Origin: Streptomyces silvae
Lineage (GTDB): Bacteria; Actinomycetota; Actinomycetes; Streptomycetales; Streptomycetaceae
NCBI RefSeq assembly: GCF_016745505.1
Contig: NZ_JAERUC010000140.1
Span: 1-63,321, forward strand
DNA: 63,321 nt
Reading direction: 5' to 3'
The first letter of the stretch is position 1, and each line of letters begins with the position of its first letter. This document shows positions 50,261-59,633 of the stretch, piece after piece. The position numbers and the translations under genes were made by a program. The notes beneath the pieces were generated by a model. It had not been told where the DNA came from and made no database searches. It was given only the letters and a program-made list of their open reading frames with translations.

Positions 50261-51427
50261 ATGACGGACACCGTCGACACCACCATCACCGTGCGGGGCA
50301 CGGTCGCCGCGGGCTTCGAAGGCGTACGGGAGGAGTACGCCGCCGTGCTCGCCGCGGACCACACCGAGCCGGGCAGCCAGCTCGCCGTGTACCACCAGGG
50401 GCGCCTCGTCGTCGACCTGTGGGCCGGCGAGGGCATCACCGGGGACTCGCTGCCCGCCGTGTACTCCTCGACCAAGGGAGCCGCCCATCTCGTCGTCGCG
50501 CTGCTCGTCCAGGACGGCGTCATCGATCTGGAGCGTACGGTCGCGTCCTACTGGCCGGAGTTCGCCGCCGAGGGCAAGGGCGAGCTGACCGTGCGGGAGC
50601 TGATGTCGCACCGTGCCGGACTGATCTGGGCGGACGGCGGCTTCGGCGTCGAGGAGCTGGCCGACGACCGCGTCATCGCCGCGCGGCTGGCGGGCCAGCG
50701 GCCGTACTGGACGCCGGGCACGGAGGCCGGTTACCACGCGCTGACGATCGGCGCCCTCACCGGCGAGGTCGTACGGCGGGCCACCGGGCGGTCCATCCAG
50801 GAGATCTACGAGGAGCGGGTCCGCGTCCCGTACGGGCTGGACCTCCACCTGGGTCTGCCCGAGGAGCTCGAACCCCGTTACGCGCACATCCGGCCCGGCG
50901 TGGCCACCCCCGAGCAGGCCGCCGAGGCCGCGGCGAACCCGGTCGACCTGGACGGCCTGATGGCGCTCGCCTTCGGCTTCGCCGAGGACCCGCCGCTCGA
51001 CCTGGTCGCCCTCGCCAACACCCGGGCGGTACGCGCGCTCGGCCCGGCCTCGGTCGGCGGGGTGGGCTCGGCGCGCGGCCTCGCGGGGATGTACGCGGCG
51101 GCCGTCTCCGGGCTGGACGGCCGGGCACCGCTGCTCACGCCGGAGACGGTGGCCGAGGTGGGCCGGGTGCGGTGGAAGGGGACCGACGTGGTGACCGACG
51201 TCGCCGACCCCTTCGCCCTGGGCTTCGAGGCGCAGCGGGGCCACTACCCGGCCCTGGGCGAGGGCGCCTTCGGGCACTCGGGGGCGGCGGGCTCGCAGGC
51301 GTACGCCGATCCCGTCAACGGCGTGGCCTACGGCTACACCCGGCGCCGCTTCGCCCTCCCCGGCGGGGCGGCCCCGGAGAACGAGCGGCTGTCGGCGGCG
51401 GTGAGCGAGGCCGTCGCGAAGCTCTGA
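50261..51427 (+). CDS. Class C beta-lactamase-like serine hydrolase (EstB type)
   Basis: A 388-residue protein. SxxK motif SSTK near residue 69 in AVYSSTKGAAHLV, and a tyrosine motif near 167 in EAGYHALTIG (YxN replaced, as in EstB/LovD-like esterases). No signal peptide, so it is cytosolic and probably an esterase or transacylase, not a resistance enzyme. ATG at 50261. Convergent with the next gene. Confidence 0.88.
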   Translation: MTDTVDTTITVRGTVAAGFEGVREEYAAVLAADHTEPGSQLAVYHQGRLVVDLWAGEGITGDSLPAVYSSTKGAAHLVVALLVQDGVIDLERTVASYWPEFAAEGKGELTVRELMSHRAGLIWADGGFGVEELADDRVIAARLAGQRPYWTPGTEAGYHALTIGALTGEVVRRATGRSIQEIYEERVRVPYGLDLHLGLPEELEPRYAHIRPGVATPEQAAEAAANPVDLDGLMALAFGFAEDPPLDLVALANTRAVRALGPASVGGVGSARGLAGMYAAAVSGLDGRAPLLTPETVAEVGRVRWKGTDVVTDVADPFALGFEAQRGHYPALGEGAFGHSGAAGSQAYADPVNGVAYGYTRRRFALPGGAAPENERLSAAVSEAVAKL

Positions 51428-51455
51428 CGCCGGTGTGCCAGAAGCCGTCGGGTGG

Positions 51456-54257
51456 TCAGCCGTCGAGGCCCTCCGCCAGCACCTCGGCGAGGTGGCGGGC
51501 CCGGCGGCCGGCCAGCTGGTCCAGCTGGGTGCGGCAGGAGAAGCCGTCGGCCAGCAGCTCCGTGCCGGGTTCCGTCGCCCGTACGGAGGGCAGCAGCTGG
51601 TCCTCGGCGCAGGCCACCGAGACGTCCCAGTGGCCCTTCTCGAAGCCGAAGTTGCCGGCCAGCCCGCAGCAGCCGCCGCTCAGCTCCCCGGTCAGCCCGG
51701 CCTTCTCGCGGAGCCGGCGCTCGGCCGCGTCGCCGAGCACCGCGTGCTGGTGGCAGTGGGTCTGGCCGGCGATCCGGCGGTCCAGCCGAGGTGGCGTCCA
51801 GTCGGGGGCGTACTCCTCCAGGTACTGGGCCAGCGTGCGTACGGACGCGGCGAGCCGGGCGGCACGCGGGTCGTCGGGGAGGAGCTCGGGCAGGTCCATG
51901 CGCAGGGTGGCGGCGCAGCTCGGTTCCAGGACGACGACGGGGGTGCCGGGGGCGTGGTCCAGCCGGTCGAGGGTGCGGCGCATGACGGCGCGGGCCGCGT
52001 CGAGCCGGCCGGTGGACACATAGGTGAGACCGCAGCAGACGCCCCGCCGGGGCAGTACCGGGGTACGGCCGGCCGCCTCCAGGACCCGGACCGCCGCCCG
52101 GCCGACCTCCGGTGAGAGGTGGTCGGTGAAGGTGTCCGGCCAGAGGACGACGTCCGGCCCGGCACCCGGGGCCCGGCGGGTGCGCACCCAGGAGCGGAAC
52201 GTCCGCCGTGCCAGGACCGGGAGCGTCCGGTGCGGGTCGATGCCGCCGAGCCGTCTGGCGAGGGCGGCGAGGGGTCGGACGCGGGCGAGGGCGTTGAGCA
52301 GGCCCGCGAAGGGAGCCGCCAGCCGCAGCCACCTCGGGAGGCCGCCCATCGCGTAGTGCGCGGCGGGGCGCGGCCGGCCCTTGTAGTGATGGTGGAGGAA
52401 CTCCGCCTTGTACGTGGCCATGTCGACGCCGACCGGGCAGTCGGTGCGGCAGCCCTTGCAGGACAGGCACAGGTCGAGGGCGTCCCGTACCTCCGTGGAC
52501 CGCCAGCCGTCCGTGATCACCTCGCCCGCGAGCATCTCGTGGAGCAGCCGGGCGCGGCCCCGGGTGGAGTGGGCCTCCTCGCCGGTCGCCCGGAAGGAGG
52601 GGCACATCACGTCCGGACCCGCCGTCTGCGTACGGCACTTGGCGACCCCGACGCAGCGGCGTACGGCGGCCGAGAAGTCGCCGCCGTCGTGCGGGTAGCC
52701 GAAGGCGACGTCCACGGGGCGGCGGGGGAGCACGGCGAAGCGGAGGTTCTCGTCGAGCCGTGCGGGGCGGGCGAGGATGCCGGGGTTCAGGCCGCCGTCG
52801 GGGTCCCAGAGGTCCTTGAAGCGGGTGAACAGGCCGACCATCTCGTCCCCGTACATCCGGGGCAGGAGTTCGGCCCTCGCCTGCCCGTCGCCGTGTTCGC
52901 CGCTGAGTGAGCCGCCGTGGGCGACGACGAGGTCCGCCTGGTCCTCGGAGAAGCGGCGGAAGCGGGCGATGCCGTCGTCGGTGAGCAGGTCGAAGTCGAT
53001 GCGTACGTGGATGCAGCCGTCGCCGAAGTGCCCGTACGGGGTGCCGCGCAGGCCGTGTGCGGCGAGCAGGGCGCGGAAGTCGCGGAGGTACGGGCCGAGG
53101 CGGGCCGGCGGTACGGCGCAGTCCTCCCAGCCGGGCCATGCCTCTCCCCCACGTCCGGCTCCGCTCCCGCGGGAGGTGCCCCCACCGTCGGGCATCCGTG
53201 TCGCGGTGCCCGCCGCGTCCTCGCGGATGCGCCACAGGGTCCGCATCGCCCCGGGCTCGGTGACGACGGTGGAGTCGAGGGCGTCGGCGGCGCGCAGGAT
53301 CCGGGCCGCGTGGGCGTGGGCCTCGGCGGGGGTGTCGCCGCCGGTCTCGACGAACAGCCAGGCCCCGCCGCGGGGCAGACCGGCCGGCTCGCGTACGAGG
53401 TCGGCGGCCATGCCCTCGACGGTGAGCGGGCCGTACGGGAGGAGGCCGGGGGCGGCTTCGGCGGCGGCCGCCTCGTCGGCGTACCCGAGGACGGCGAGCG
53501 CGCGGGCGCCGGGCGTCGCGACGAGGCGGACGGTCGCCTCGGTGACGACGGCGAGGGTGCCCTCGCTGCCGCAGAGGGCGGGGTCGGGGCCGTGCTCGGG
53601 GAGCAGCGCGTCGAGGGCGTATCCGGAGATACGGCGCGGGAGTTCGGGGAAGCCGGTGCGCAGGAGGGCGAGGTGGTCGGCGGCGAACGCGTGGAGGCCG
53701 GGCGGGGCGTCGGGCAGGCCCCGGCCGAGGTGGAGGGTCTCGCCGCCGCCGTAGCGCACGACGCGGAGGCTGCGGAGGTTGTCGGCGGTGGTGCCCCAGG
53801 CGACGGAGTGCGCGCCGCAGGAGTTGTTGCCGATCATGCCGCCGAGGGTGCAGCGGCTGTGGGTGGAGGGGTCCGGGCCGAACGTCAGGCCGTACGGGGC
53901 GGCGGCGGCCCGCAGGTCGTCCAGGACGACGCCGGGCTGGACGACGGCCGTGCGGGAGGCGGGGTCCAGGTCGAGGATGCGCCGCATGTGGCGGGTGAAG
54001 TCCAGGACGACTCCGGTGCCGGTGGCCTGGCCCGCGATGGAGGTGCCGCCGCCACGGGGAACGACGGGGGTGGCGTGCTCGCGGCAGATGCGGAGGGCCT
54101 CGGCGACGTCCGCGGTGTCGCGGGGGGCCACGACGGCGTGGGGGACGCGGCGGTAGTTGGACGCGTCCATGGTCGTCAGGGCGCGGGCGGTCGCGTCGGA
54201 CTCCACGTCGCCGTGGAGGGCCTGGGCCAGGGCGCGGGTGAGGTCGGTGGCGGGCAT
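51456..54257 (-). CDS. Fused FAD/Fe-S 2-hydroxyacid dehydrogenase (YdiJ/GlcD-GlcF type)
   Basis: A 933-residue fusion. FAD-binding PCMH domain about 35-215 (PVVPRGGGTSIAGQATG; GMIGNNSCGAHS), FAD-oxidase C-terminal domain about 250-520 (GHFGDGCIHVRIDF, GEHGDGQAR), a 4Fe-4S part with CVGVAKCR…CPSFRAT and CLSCKGCRTDCP (about 570-650), and two CCG-type cysteine domains (GVCCGLTY; GGCCGLAGNFG). Such proteins oxidise D-lactate, glycolate or D-2-hydroxyglutarate. ATG at 54257. A Gly/Arg/Ser-rich insert near 360-380 stems from a palindromic repeat in the DNA. Confidence 0.93.
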   Translation of the reverse strand: MPATDLTRALAQALHGDVESDATARALTTMDASNYRRVPHAVVAPRDTADVAEALRICREHATPVVPRGGGTSIAGQATGTGVVLDFTRHMRRILDLDPASRTAVVQPGVVLDDLRAAAAPYGLTFGPDPSTHSRCTLGGMIGNNSCGAHSVAWGTTADNLRSLRVVRYGGGETLHLGRGLPDAPPGLHAFAADHLALLRTGFPELPRRISGYALDALLPEHGPDPALCGSEGTLAVVTEATVRLVATPGARALAVLGYADEAAAAEAAPGLLPYGPLTVEGMAADLVREPAGLPRGGAWLFVETGGDTPAEAHAHAARILRAADALDSTVVTEPGAMRTLWRIREDAAGTATRMPDGGGTSRGSGAGRGGEAWPGWEDCAVPPARLGPYLRDFRALLAAHGLRGTPYGHFGDGCIHVRIDFDLLTDDGIARFRRFSEDQADLVVAHGGSLSGEHGDGQARAELLPRMYGDEMVGLFTRFKDLWDPDGGLNPGILARPARLDENLRFAVLPRRPVDVAFGYPHDGGDFSAAVRRCVGVAKCRTQTAGPDVMCPSFRATGEEAHSTRGRARLLHEMLAGEVITDGWRSTEVRDALDLCLSCKGCRTDCPVGVDMATYKAEFLHHHYKGRPRPAAHYAMGGLPRWLRLAAPFAGLLNALARVRPLAALARRLGGIDPHRTLPVLARRTFRSWVRTRRAPGAGPDVVLWPDTFTDHLSPEVGRAAVRVLEAAGRTPVLPRRGVCCGLTYVSTGRLDAARAVMRRTLDRLDHAPGTPVVVLEPSCAATLRMDLPELLPDDPRAARLAASVRTLAQYLEEYAPDWTPPRLDRRIAGQTHCHQHAVLGDAAERRLREKAGLTGELSGGCCGLAGNFGFEKGHWDVSVACAEDQLLPSVRATEPGTELLADGFSCRTQLDQLAGRRARHLAEVLAEGLDG
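53141..53190. repeat. In-frame palindromic repeat insertion
   Basis: CTCCCCCAC … CTCCCGCGGGAG (53164-53175, a 12-bp palindrome) … GGTGCCCCCACC. It encodes GGTSRGSGAGRGGE, a low-complexity insert I associate with a dispersed Streptomyces REP-like element. Confidence 0.5.
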
Positions 54258-54293
54258 GGGGCCAGCATGCCGGTCGTGGGGGCGGGGGTGGGG

Positions 54294-54394
54294 TCCTCAG
54301 GCGCCGGACGGGCTGGGCGTGCCGCGTCCGCGTGCCGCGTCAGTTCGCCCGGACCTTGCTCCAGGGTTCCGTCCTCAAACGCCGGACAGGCTGG
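54294..54394. repeat. Two copies of a dispersed intergenic repeat
   Basis: 54294-54316 and 54372-54394 share CCTCA(G/A)(G/A)CGCCGGAC(G/A)GGCTG. This motif is, from my experience, scattered widely between Streptomyces genes. Both copies lie in the 199-bp gap after the LCP gene. Confidence 0.65.
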
Positions 54395-54456
54395 AGTGGC
54401 CCGGCTGACGGGGATTGCCCGGGCCCGCTGGGAGTGGCCGGCCCGGGTGGGGCGGG

Positions 54457-56247
54457 TTACTTCGCGCAGACCGCCTTGTCCGCTTCCACTCGTTGGATGT
54501 TGTCCGGTGCCTTCTGCGGGGCCGAGAGCGGGCTGCCCGCCTCCGTGAAGTCCGGGCCCAGGGTCAGCACCATCGGGTCCATCGCGCCCGCGTCCGTCGT
54601 CGTCGGCTTGAGGGCCGAGGCCGACAGGCCCATCATGTCGGCCAGCCGCCGGGCCTGGTCCGCCTGGTTGGGGGCGTAGACGAGCTGGGTCTTCTTCACG
54701 TCCTCGGGCGCGTTCGCCTTGTTCGTGGACTTCAGCACGCCCTCCTCGTTCTGCAGCCAGTCCAGGGCGCTCTGCGCGGAGCCGGGAGGCGCGCCGCCGT
54801 TGTAGACGTCGACCCGCACGTCCGCCGCGTCGGCCATCGCGCCCTTCAGCTTGGCGTCGTTCTTGGCCTTCGCCGCGGCCTTCTCCTGCTTCTCCACCGC
54901 GGTGAAGGAGACGTCCCCCCGCATCATCGAGAAGACCTGCGGAGCCTTGGACTTGTCGAGGATGACGGTCGCCTTGTCGTCCGGGTTGTCCAGCACCGGG
55001 ACCGTGGTGAACGTGATGTTCTTCGGGTCGACCGACGCCAGCTCCATGCCCAGCTTGCGGAGCTGGTTTATGTCCGCGATCTTGTCGTCGACGGTGAGGG
55101 CCTTGGTGGCCGCCTCCGCGAGCGTCCACATCTTGGTGGGGCTGGTCAGGGTGTCGTTCGACTTCAGCTTGCGCATCAGCGAGCTGAGGAACTGCTGCTG
55201 GATCTCGATGCGGCTCAGGTCGCTGCCGAAGCCGACGGAGTGCCGGGTGCGCAGGAATGCCAGGGCCTGCTCGCCCTCGAGGGTGTGCTCCCCTTTGGTC
55301 AGCTTGAGGTGGGAGTCCTTGTCGTCGATGTCCTTGGCGAGGCAGACGTCCACGCCGCCCACCGCGGTCGTCAGGGACTTGACCGCGTTGAAGTCGGCCA
55401 CCATGAAGTGGTCGACCTCCAGGCCGGTGAGCTCGGTGACGGTCCGCATGGTGCAGCTGGGGGTGCGGTCGGACTGGCCGAGGCTGGTGTTGAAGCGGTC
55501 GCCGGTGGTCGCGGGGATGTCCTTCTTCTCCCCGCTCTCCAGGGTCGTCGGACAGTTCGGGATGTCCGTTATCAGGTCACGCGGGATGCTCAGCGCGGTC
55601 GCGTTCGTACGGTCCTTGGAGACGTGGAAGAGGATGTTGGTGTCGGCGTGGCCGACGCTGCCCGCGTCCCCGTAGCCCTCGTTGCCCTCGCCGGTCCGCT
55701 TGTCGGTCCCGATCACCAGGACGTTGATCGCGCGGTCCTTGCTGAAGCCACCGGTGCCGGCCCCGTCGGTGGAGACGGCCGTGATGTTCCCGTTGAAGTG
55801 CTGGTACACGAGGTAGCCGGCGGTGCCGGTGCCCACCAGCAGGAAGGCGAGCACGCCGCCGGTCCACACCAGGGCCTTCTTCCTGCGGGACTTGCCGGGC
55901 TTCGCCTTGCGGCGCCCGGTGGTGGGTGCCGCCGCCCGGCTGCCCGCCTTCCGCCCCTCGTCCCGGCCCCCGCGTCCGCCGCCGGCGGCCCGGCGGCCGC
56001 CGCGCTGGCCGGGCACCGAGGCCCGGTCGCCGGACGGTGCCGCCTCCGGCTTCGGCCTGCGGCGCGGCCCAGGTGTTCTGGCCCCGGACGTACCGGCCGG
56101 TGCGGACGATCGCCCTGAGGAAGGGGTCAGTCGCAGTTCGTAATCACCGGTGTCGGGGTTGAGTACCCACTGGTCTGCGGGGTCGATGCCCTCGTCCCGC
56201 CCACGGCCTTGCGCGTCCACGGTTGCTGCGTCCTCCGTCGGGGCCAC
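54457..56247 (-). CDS. LytR-CpsA-Psr (LCP) family cell-wall glycopolymer transferase
   Basis: A 596-residue type II membrane protein. Disordered basic cytoplasmic part (1-123), membrane helix about 125-148, extracellular LCP domain about 172-340 (NVLVIGTDKR, HADTNILFHVSKD, ALSIPRDL, DFNAVKSLTTAVGGVDVCL, GEQALAFLRTRHS), and a C-terminal LytR_C-type domain about 470-570 (VRVDVYNGGAPPGSA). LCP enzymes attach teichoic-acid-like polymers to peptidoglycan. GTG at 56247 follows GGGGGAGG. Divergent from the conservon. Confidence 0.93.
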   Translation of the reverse strand: MAPTEDAATVDAQGRGRDEGIDPADQWVLNPDTGDYELRLTPSSGRSSAPAGTSGARTPGPRRRPKPEAAPSGDRASVPGQRGGRRAAGGGRGGRDEGRKAGSRAAAPTTGRRKAKPGKSRRKKALVWTGGVLAFLLVGTGTAGYLVYQHFNGNITAVSTDGAGTGGFSKDRAINVLVIGTDKRTGEGNEGYGDAGSVGHADTNILFHVSKDRTNATALSIPRDLITDIPNCPTTLESGEKKDIPATTGDRFNTSLGQSDRTPSCTMRTVTELTGLEVDHFMVADFNAVKSLTTAVGGVDVCLAKDIDDKDSHLKLTKGEHTLEGEQALAFLRTRHSVGFGSDLSRIEIQQQFLSSLMRKLKSNDTLTSPTKMWTLAEAATKALTVDDKIADINQLRKLGMELASVDPKNITFTTVPVLDNPDDKATVILDKSKAPQVFSMMRGDVSFTAVEKQEKAAAKAKNDAKLKGAMADAADVRVDVYNGGAPPGSAQSALDWLQNEEGVLKSTNKANAPEDVKKTQLVYAPNQADQARRLADMMGLSASALKPTTTDAGAMDPMVLTLGPDFTEAGSPLSAPQKAPDNIQRVEADKAVCAK

Positions 56248-56574
56248 GCGGCGCCTCCCCCTTCAAGGCGCGCGGTGTGTCTTACGGCAGTGCCGACCTG
56301 GGAGGGCGGCTGCACCGGAGCGCTCACACTAGCTGGCCACCGGCCCACGAGCGACGATCGTGACAAATCAAGCCCCCCACAGGGGACGTACCTCCACATT
56401 CGCCACTAGTCACCCACCCGACACGCTGCCCACTCCCGCGCACACGCGTCCCAGCACACGAAAGGAACCGTTTCAAGCCAGATTTCATACAGAAGTGGCC
56501 ACAAGGAATCCCCAAACAAGTCGCCAATTCTCCTATAGTTGCCGTGACTTGATCAGGAACAATCAGCTCCAGTT
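56248..56574. other. 327-bp divergent gap between LCP gene and conservon
   Basis: Relatively AT-rich between 56455 and 56580. TATAGT at 56534-56539 is a good -10 box for the conservon (start near 56546), but the -35 is weak. The LCP promoter is expected in 56270-56340. No gene seen. Confidence 0.5.
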
Positions 56575-58200
56575 GTGGTTCTTTCACCGGCACCGCACCG
56601 ATGTGTCCCGATTGTCCCTCCGCCGCACCTGCCCCTCCCGCCGCACCGTCCGCCCCGAGGACTCCGATTGCGCCCTTCACTCCGGCCGACCGCACTCGCC
56701 CTGCTGATCTCGGCAGCCGTCACCGGTGCTCTGTGCCTGTGGGGCGTCACCGCCGCTCCCGACGCGGCGCGGGCCCCGCTCGCCTGGGGGACGGGCGCCG
56801 CCGCCCTCCTGCTGTCCGTCGCGGTGGCCGTCGCGGTCCACACGCTCGCCACCGCCCGTCATCTGCGCGCCCTCCGGGCCGCCGACGCGGAGCGCTTCAC
56901 CGCCGAGACCTCCCGCCTCGTCTCGGCCTCGGCCGCCGAGGCGCAGCGCTTCACCGCGGAGACCGCCCGGATCAGATCGGCCGCCTCCGCCGAAGCCGCC
57001 CGTGCCACCGCCGAGGCCGACGAGCGGGTCCAGCGGGTGACCGCCGAGGCCGCCGAGCAGCACGAGCGGCTCACCGCCGAGACCGCGCGGCTCACCGCCC
57101 GCGTCCGGCGCAGCGAGACCGAGCGTTCCGCCGCCATCGCCGCCTGCGCCAACGCGGCGGGCCGGATGCAGGCCCTGGCCACGAGCATGCTGGCCGACCT
57201 GCGCGAGATGGAGCACCGGCACACCGCCGAGGACGTGCTCGGTGATCTGCTGCACCTGGACCACCGCACCGCCCAGGCGGGGCGGCTCGCCGACTCCATC
57301 GCCGTGCTGACCGGGGCGCGTTCCGGGCGCCGCTGGGCCAAGCCGATCGTGATGGAGTCGATCCTGCGCGGCGCCATGGGCCGTATCGGCGGCTACCAGC
57401 GCATCCGGCTCCACTCGACCAGCGATGTCGCCATCGCGGGCCACGCCGCCGAGGGCGTCATGCACGCCCTGGCCGAACTCCTCGACAACGCTGCCAACTT
57501 CTCGCCGCCCACCGCCGAGGTGCACGTGTACGTCGAGGAGGTGCCGGCCGGCATCGTCGTCACCGTCGAGGACAGCGGCCTGGTGATGAGCGATGTGCAG
57601 CTGCGCCGCGCCGAGAGGTCCGTGTCCGCCGACAACCAGGACCTCACGGCGCTCTCCGGCACCCGGCTCGGCCTCGCCGTGGTCGGCCGGCTGGCCAGGA
57701 AGCACGGGCTCACCGTCTCCTTCCGGCCGTCGGCGCGGGGCGGTACGGGAGCCCTGATGATGCTGCCTCAGGAGCTCATCTCCCGTACGTCCGTGCCCCT
57801 GCCCGCGCCCGCGGCTCTCCCCGAGCCCGCCCGGCACCCCGAGCCCGAGCCGGACCACGCCACCCCGGACGCGGGGAGCCGGCCCCGGACGGCCGCCCCC
57901 GCCGACGCGGACTCCCCCGGATCCGCGTCGCACCGGGGCGCCGCGCCCGGGCAGCCCGAGCCGCCGTCCGAGTCGGCGTCCGAGTCCACCGGCGCGGTCC
58001 CGCAGTTCGGTGAGAGCGGACTGCCCAAGCGCCGCCGCGGCCGCACCCTGGCCGCCGCCGAAGCCCGTACCGCCACCCCCGGCGAAGCCGAAGCCCCCCG
58101 GCCCCGTACCACCGACCCGAAGGTGCAGGCTGCCCGTTTCAGCACCTTCAGCCAGGCGGTACGAGCCAATTCCCCGCACCCGGAAGGCAACACCCGATGA
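56575..58200 (+). CDS. cvnA: Conservon sensor-histidine-kinase-like protein CvnA
   Basis: A 541-residue protein. Two membrane helices (about 38-58 and 66-88), a long coiled-coil with heptad-like repeats of RFTAETxR (about 100-185), then a GHKL ATPase domain about 240-400 (N-box ALAELLDNAANFSPP, VEDSGLVMSD, GTRLGLAVVGRLARKHGL) and a Pro-rich tail. The conserved phospho-His of true kinases is not evident. CvnA assembles CvnB-D at the membrane like a G-protein-coupled receptor. GTG at 56575 is uncertain: no ribosome-binding site at usual distance. Confidence 0.9.
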   Translation: MVLSPAPHRCVPIVPPPHLPLPPHRPPRGLRLRPSLRPTALALLISAAVTGALCLWGVTAAPDAARAPLAWGTGAAALLLSVAVAVAVHTLATARHLRALRAADAERFTAETSRLVSASAAEAQRFTAETARIRSAASAEAARATAEADERVQRVTAEAAEQHERLTAETARLTARVRRSETERSAAIAACANAAGRMQALATSMLADLREMEHRHTAEDVLGDLLHLDHRTAQAGRLADSIAVLTGARSGRRWAKPIVMESILRGAMGRIGGYQRIRLHSTSDVAIAGHAAEGVMHALAELLDNAANFSPPTAEVHVYVEEVPAGIVVTVEDSGLVMSDVQLRRAERSVSADNQDLTALSGTRLGLAVVGRLARKHGLTVSFRPSARGGTGALMMLPQELISRTSVPLPAPAALPEPARHPEPEPDHATPDAGSRPRTAAPADADSPGSASHRGAAPGQPEPPSESASESTGAVPQFGESGLPKRRRGRTLAAAEARTATPGEAEAPRPRTTDPKVQAARFSTFSQAVRANSPHPEGNTR

Positions 58201-58628
58201 GCGCGACCACCGACGAGAAGCTGAACTGGCTGCTGGAGGGGCTGCTCGACCGCACGCCCGGCGCCCGGCACGCCCTCGTCCTGTCCCGGGACGGCCTCAA
58301 GCTGTGCCGCACCCCCGAACTCTCCGTCGACCAGGCGGACCAGCTGGCCGCGATCTCCGCCGGCATCCAGAGCCTGTCGCACGGTGCGTCCATCGAGTTC
58401 GGTGACGGCACCGGCGGCGTACGGTCCGCGATGACCGAGTTCTACGGCGGGGTGCTGTTCATCGTCGAGGCGGGCGCGGGCGCCCACCTGGCGGTCGTGG
58501 CGGCGGAGGACTCCGACGTCGGCCTCGTCGGCCACAACATGAGCGAGCTCGTCGAGCAGCTCGGCGAACACCTCGTCGCCCCGCCGCGTGACGCGGCGGC
58601 CCCGGCCACGGAAACCGCGGACGCATGA
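58197..58628 (+). CDS. cvnB: Conservon roadblock/LC7 protein CvnB
   Basis: A 143-residue roadblock/LC7-fold protein (LNWLLEGLLDRTPGARHALVLSRDGLKL; GGVLFIVEAGAGAHLAVVAAEDSDVGLVGHNMSELVEQLG). Overlaps CvnA stop by ATGA. In other conservons CvnB stimulates or links to the CvnD GTPase. Confidence 0.95.
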   Translation: MSATTDEKLNWLLEGLLDRTPGARHALVLSRDGLKLCRTPELSVDQADQLAAISAGIQSLSHGASIEFGDGTGGVRSAMTEFYGGVLFIVEAGAGAHLAVVAAEDSDVGLVGHNMSELVEQLGEHLVAPPRDAAAPATETADA

Positions 58629-58996
58629 CAGCCGTCCCGCGCCCCCGGCCCGGACGCGACGACGACCCGGACCGGCTGTACACCCTGACGGGTGGCCGCA
58701 GCCGGTCCGACTCGGCCGCGTTCGACCTGGTGACGCTCGTCGTCGCCGAGTGCGAACCGAACCCCGGGATGCAGTCGGAGCACGTCGCGATCCTGCGGAT
58801 GTGCACCAGCCCCACCGCGGTCGTCGAGATCTCGGCCACCCTGAATCTGCCGGTCAGCATCGTGCGCATCATGCTGTGCGACCTGCTCGACACCGGCCGG
58901 ATCAGCGCCCGCCACCCCCGTACTGCACGTGTCGCGGACCGGCTCCCCGACACCGACACCCTGGAACAGGTGCTCGTTGGACTCCGCAACCTCTGA
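58625..58996 (+). CDS. cvnC: Conservon DUF742 protein CvnC
   Basis: A 123-residue DUF742 protein with winged-helix features (YTLTGGRSRSDSAAFDLVTLVV; EHVAILRMCTSPTAVVEISATLNLPVSIVRIMLCDLLDTGRI). ATGA overlap with CvnB. Bridges the complex; molecular role unknown. Confidence 0.95.
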   Translation: MTAVPRPRPGRDDDPDRLYTLTGGRSRSDSAAFDLVTLVVAECEPNPGMQSEHVAILRMCTSPTAVVEISATLNLPVSIVRIMLCDLLDTGRISARHPRTARVADRLPDTDTLEQVLVGLRNL

Positions 58997-59633
58997 CCGT
59001 GCCGCCCTGCAGGCGACGGCCGACAACGGACTGAAGATCGTCGTTGTCGGCGGCTTCGGGGTCGGCAAGACCACCATGGTCCGATCCGTGAGCGAGATCC
59101 GTCCGCTCAACACGGAGGAGACCATGACCCGCGCGGGCGAGGCCGTCGACGACCTGGACGGTGTGCACTCCAAGTCGTCCACCACGGTCGCCTTCGACTT
59201 CGGCCGCATCACGCTCGACGCGCGGTCGGTCCTCTACCTCTTCGGCGCGCCCGGTCAGGAACGCTTCTGGTTCCTGTGGGACCGCCTCTTCTCCGGCACC
59301 CTGGGCGCCGTCGTCCTCGTCGACACCCGGCGGCTCGCCGACTCCTGGTACGCGATCGACCGGCTGGAGCACCACGGCACGCCGTTCATCGTCGCGTGCA
59401 ACGACTTCGGCGGACCGCTCCACACCGAGCAGCAGATCCGCGAGGCCCTCGACCTCTCCCCCGACGTCCCGCTCGTCGAGTGCGACGCCCGGGACCGTTC
59501 CTCCAGCAAGTACGTCCTGATCACGCTGGTCGAGCACCTCCACGCGCTCTCCGTCGCCCGGTCGAAGGGCGCCGACGCGGCGCTCACGGGCGGCCAGGGC
59601 GCCGCGGCGATGACCCCGGAGCGCACCCCGTGA
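58977..59633 (+). CDS. cvnD: Conservon small GTPase CvnD
   Basis: A 218-residue GTPase. P-loop GGFGVGKT at 25-32, switch region around EETMTRAGE, and LYLFGAPGQERFWFLWDRL in place of DxxG. The NKxD-type motif reads ACNDFGG. TTG at 58977, overlapping CvnC by 20 bases with GGAACAGG upstream, gives the usual length; a GTG at 58929 is possible. Confidence 0.92.
   Translation: MDSATSDRAALQATADNGLKIVVVGGFGVGKTTMVRSVSEIRPLNTEETMTRAGEAVDDLDGVHSKSSTTVAFDFGRITLDARSVLYLFGAPGQERFWFLWDRLFSGTLGAVVLVDTRRLADSWYAIDRLEHHGTPFIVACNDFGGPLHTEQQIREALDLSPDVPLVECDARDRSSSKYVLITLVEHLHALSVARSKGADAALTGGQGAAAMTPERTP

Noticed and set aside
50261..51427. Antibiotic-resistance beta-lactamase
   Set aside because: No signal peptide and no canonical YxN motif; it fits cytosolic EstB-like esterases.
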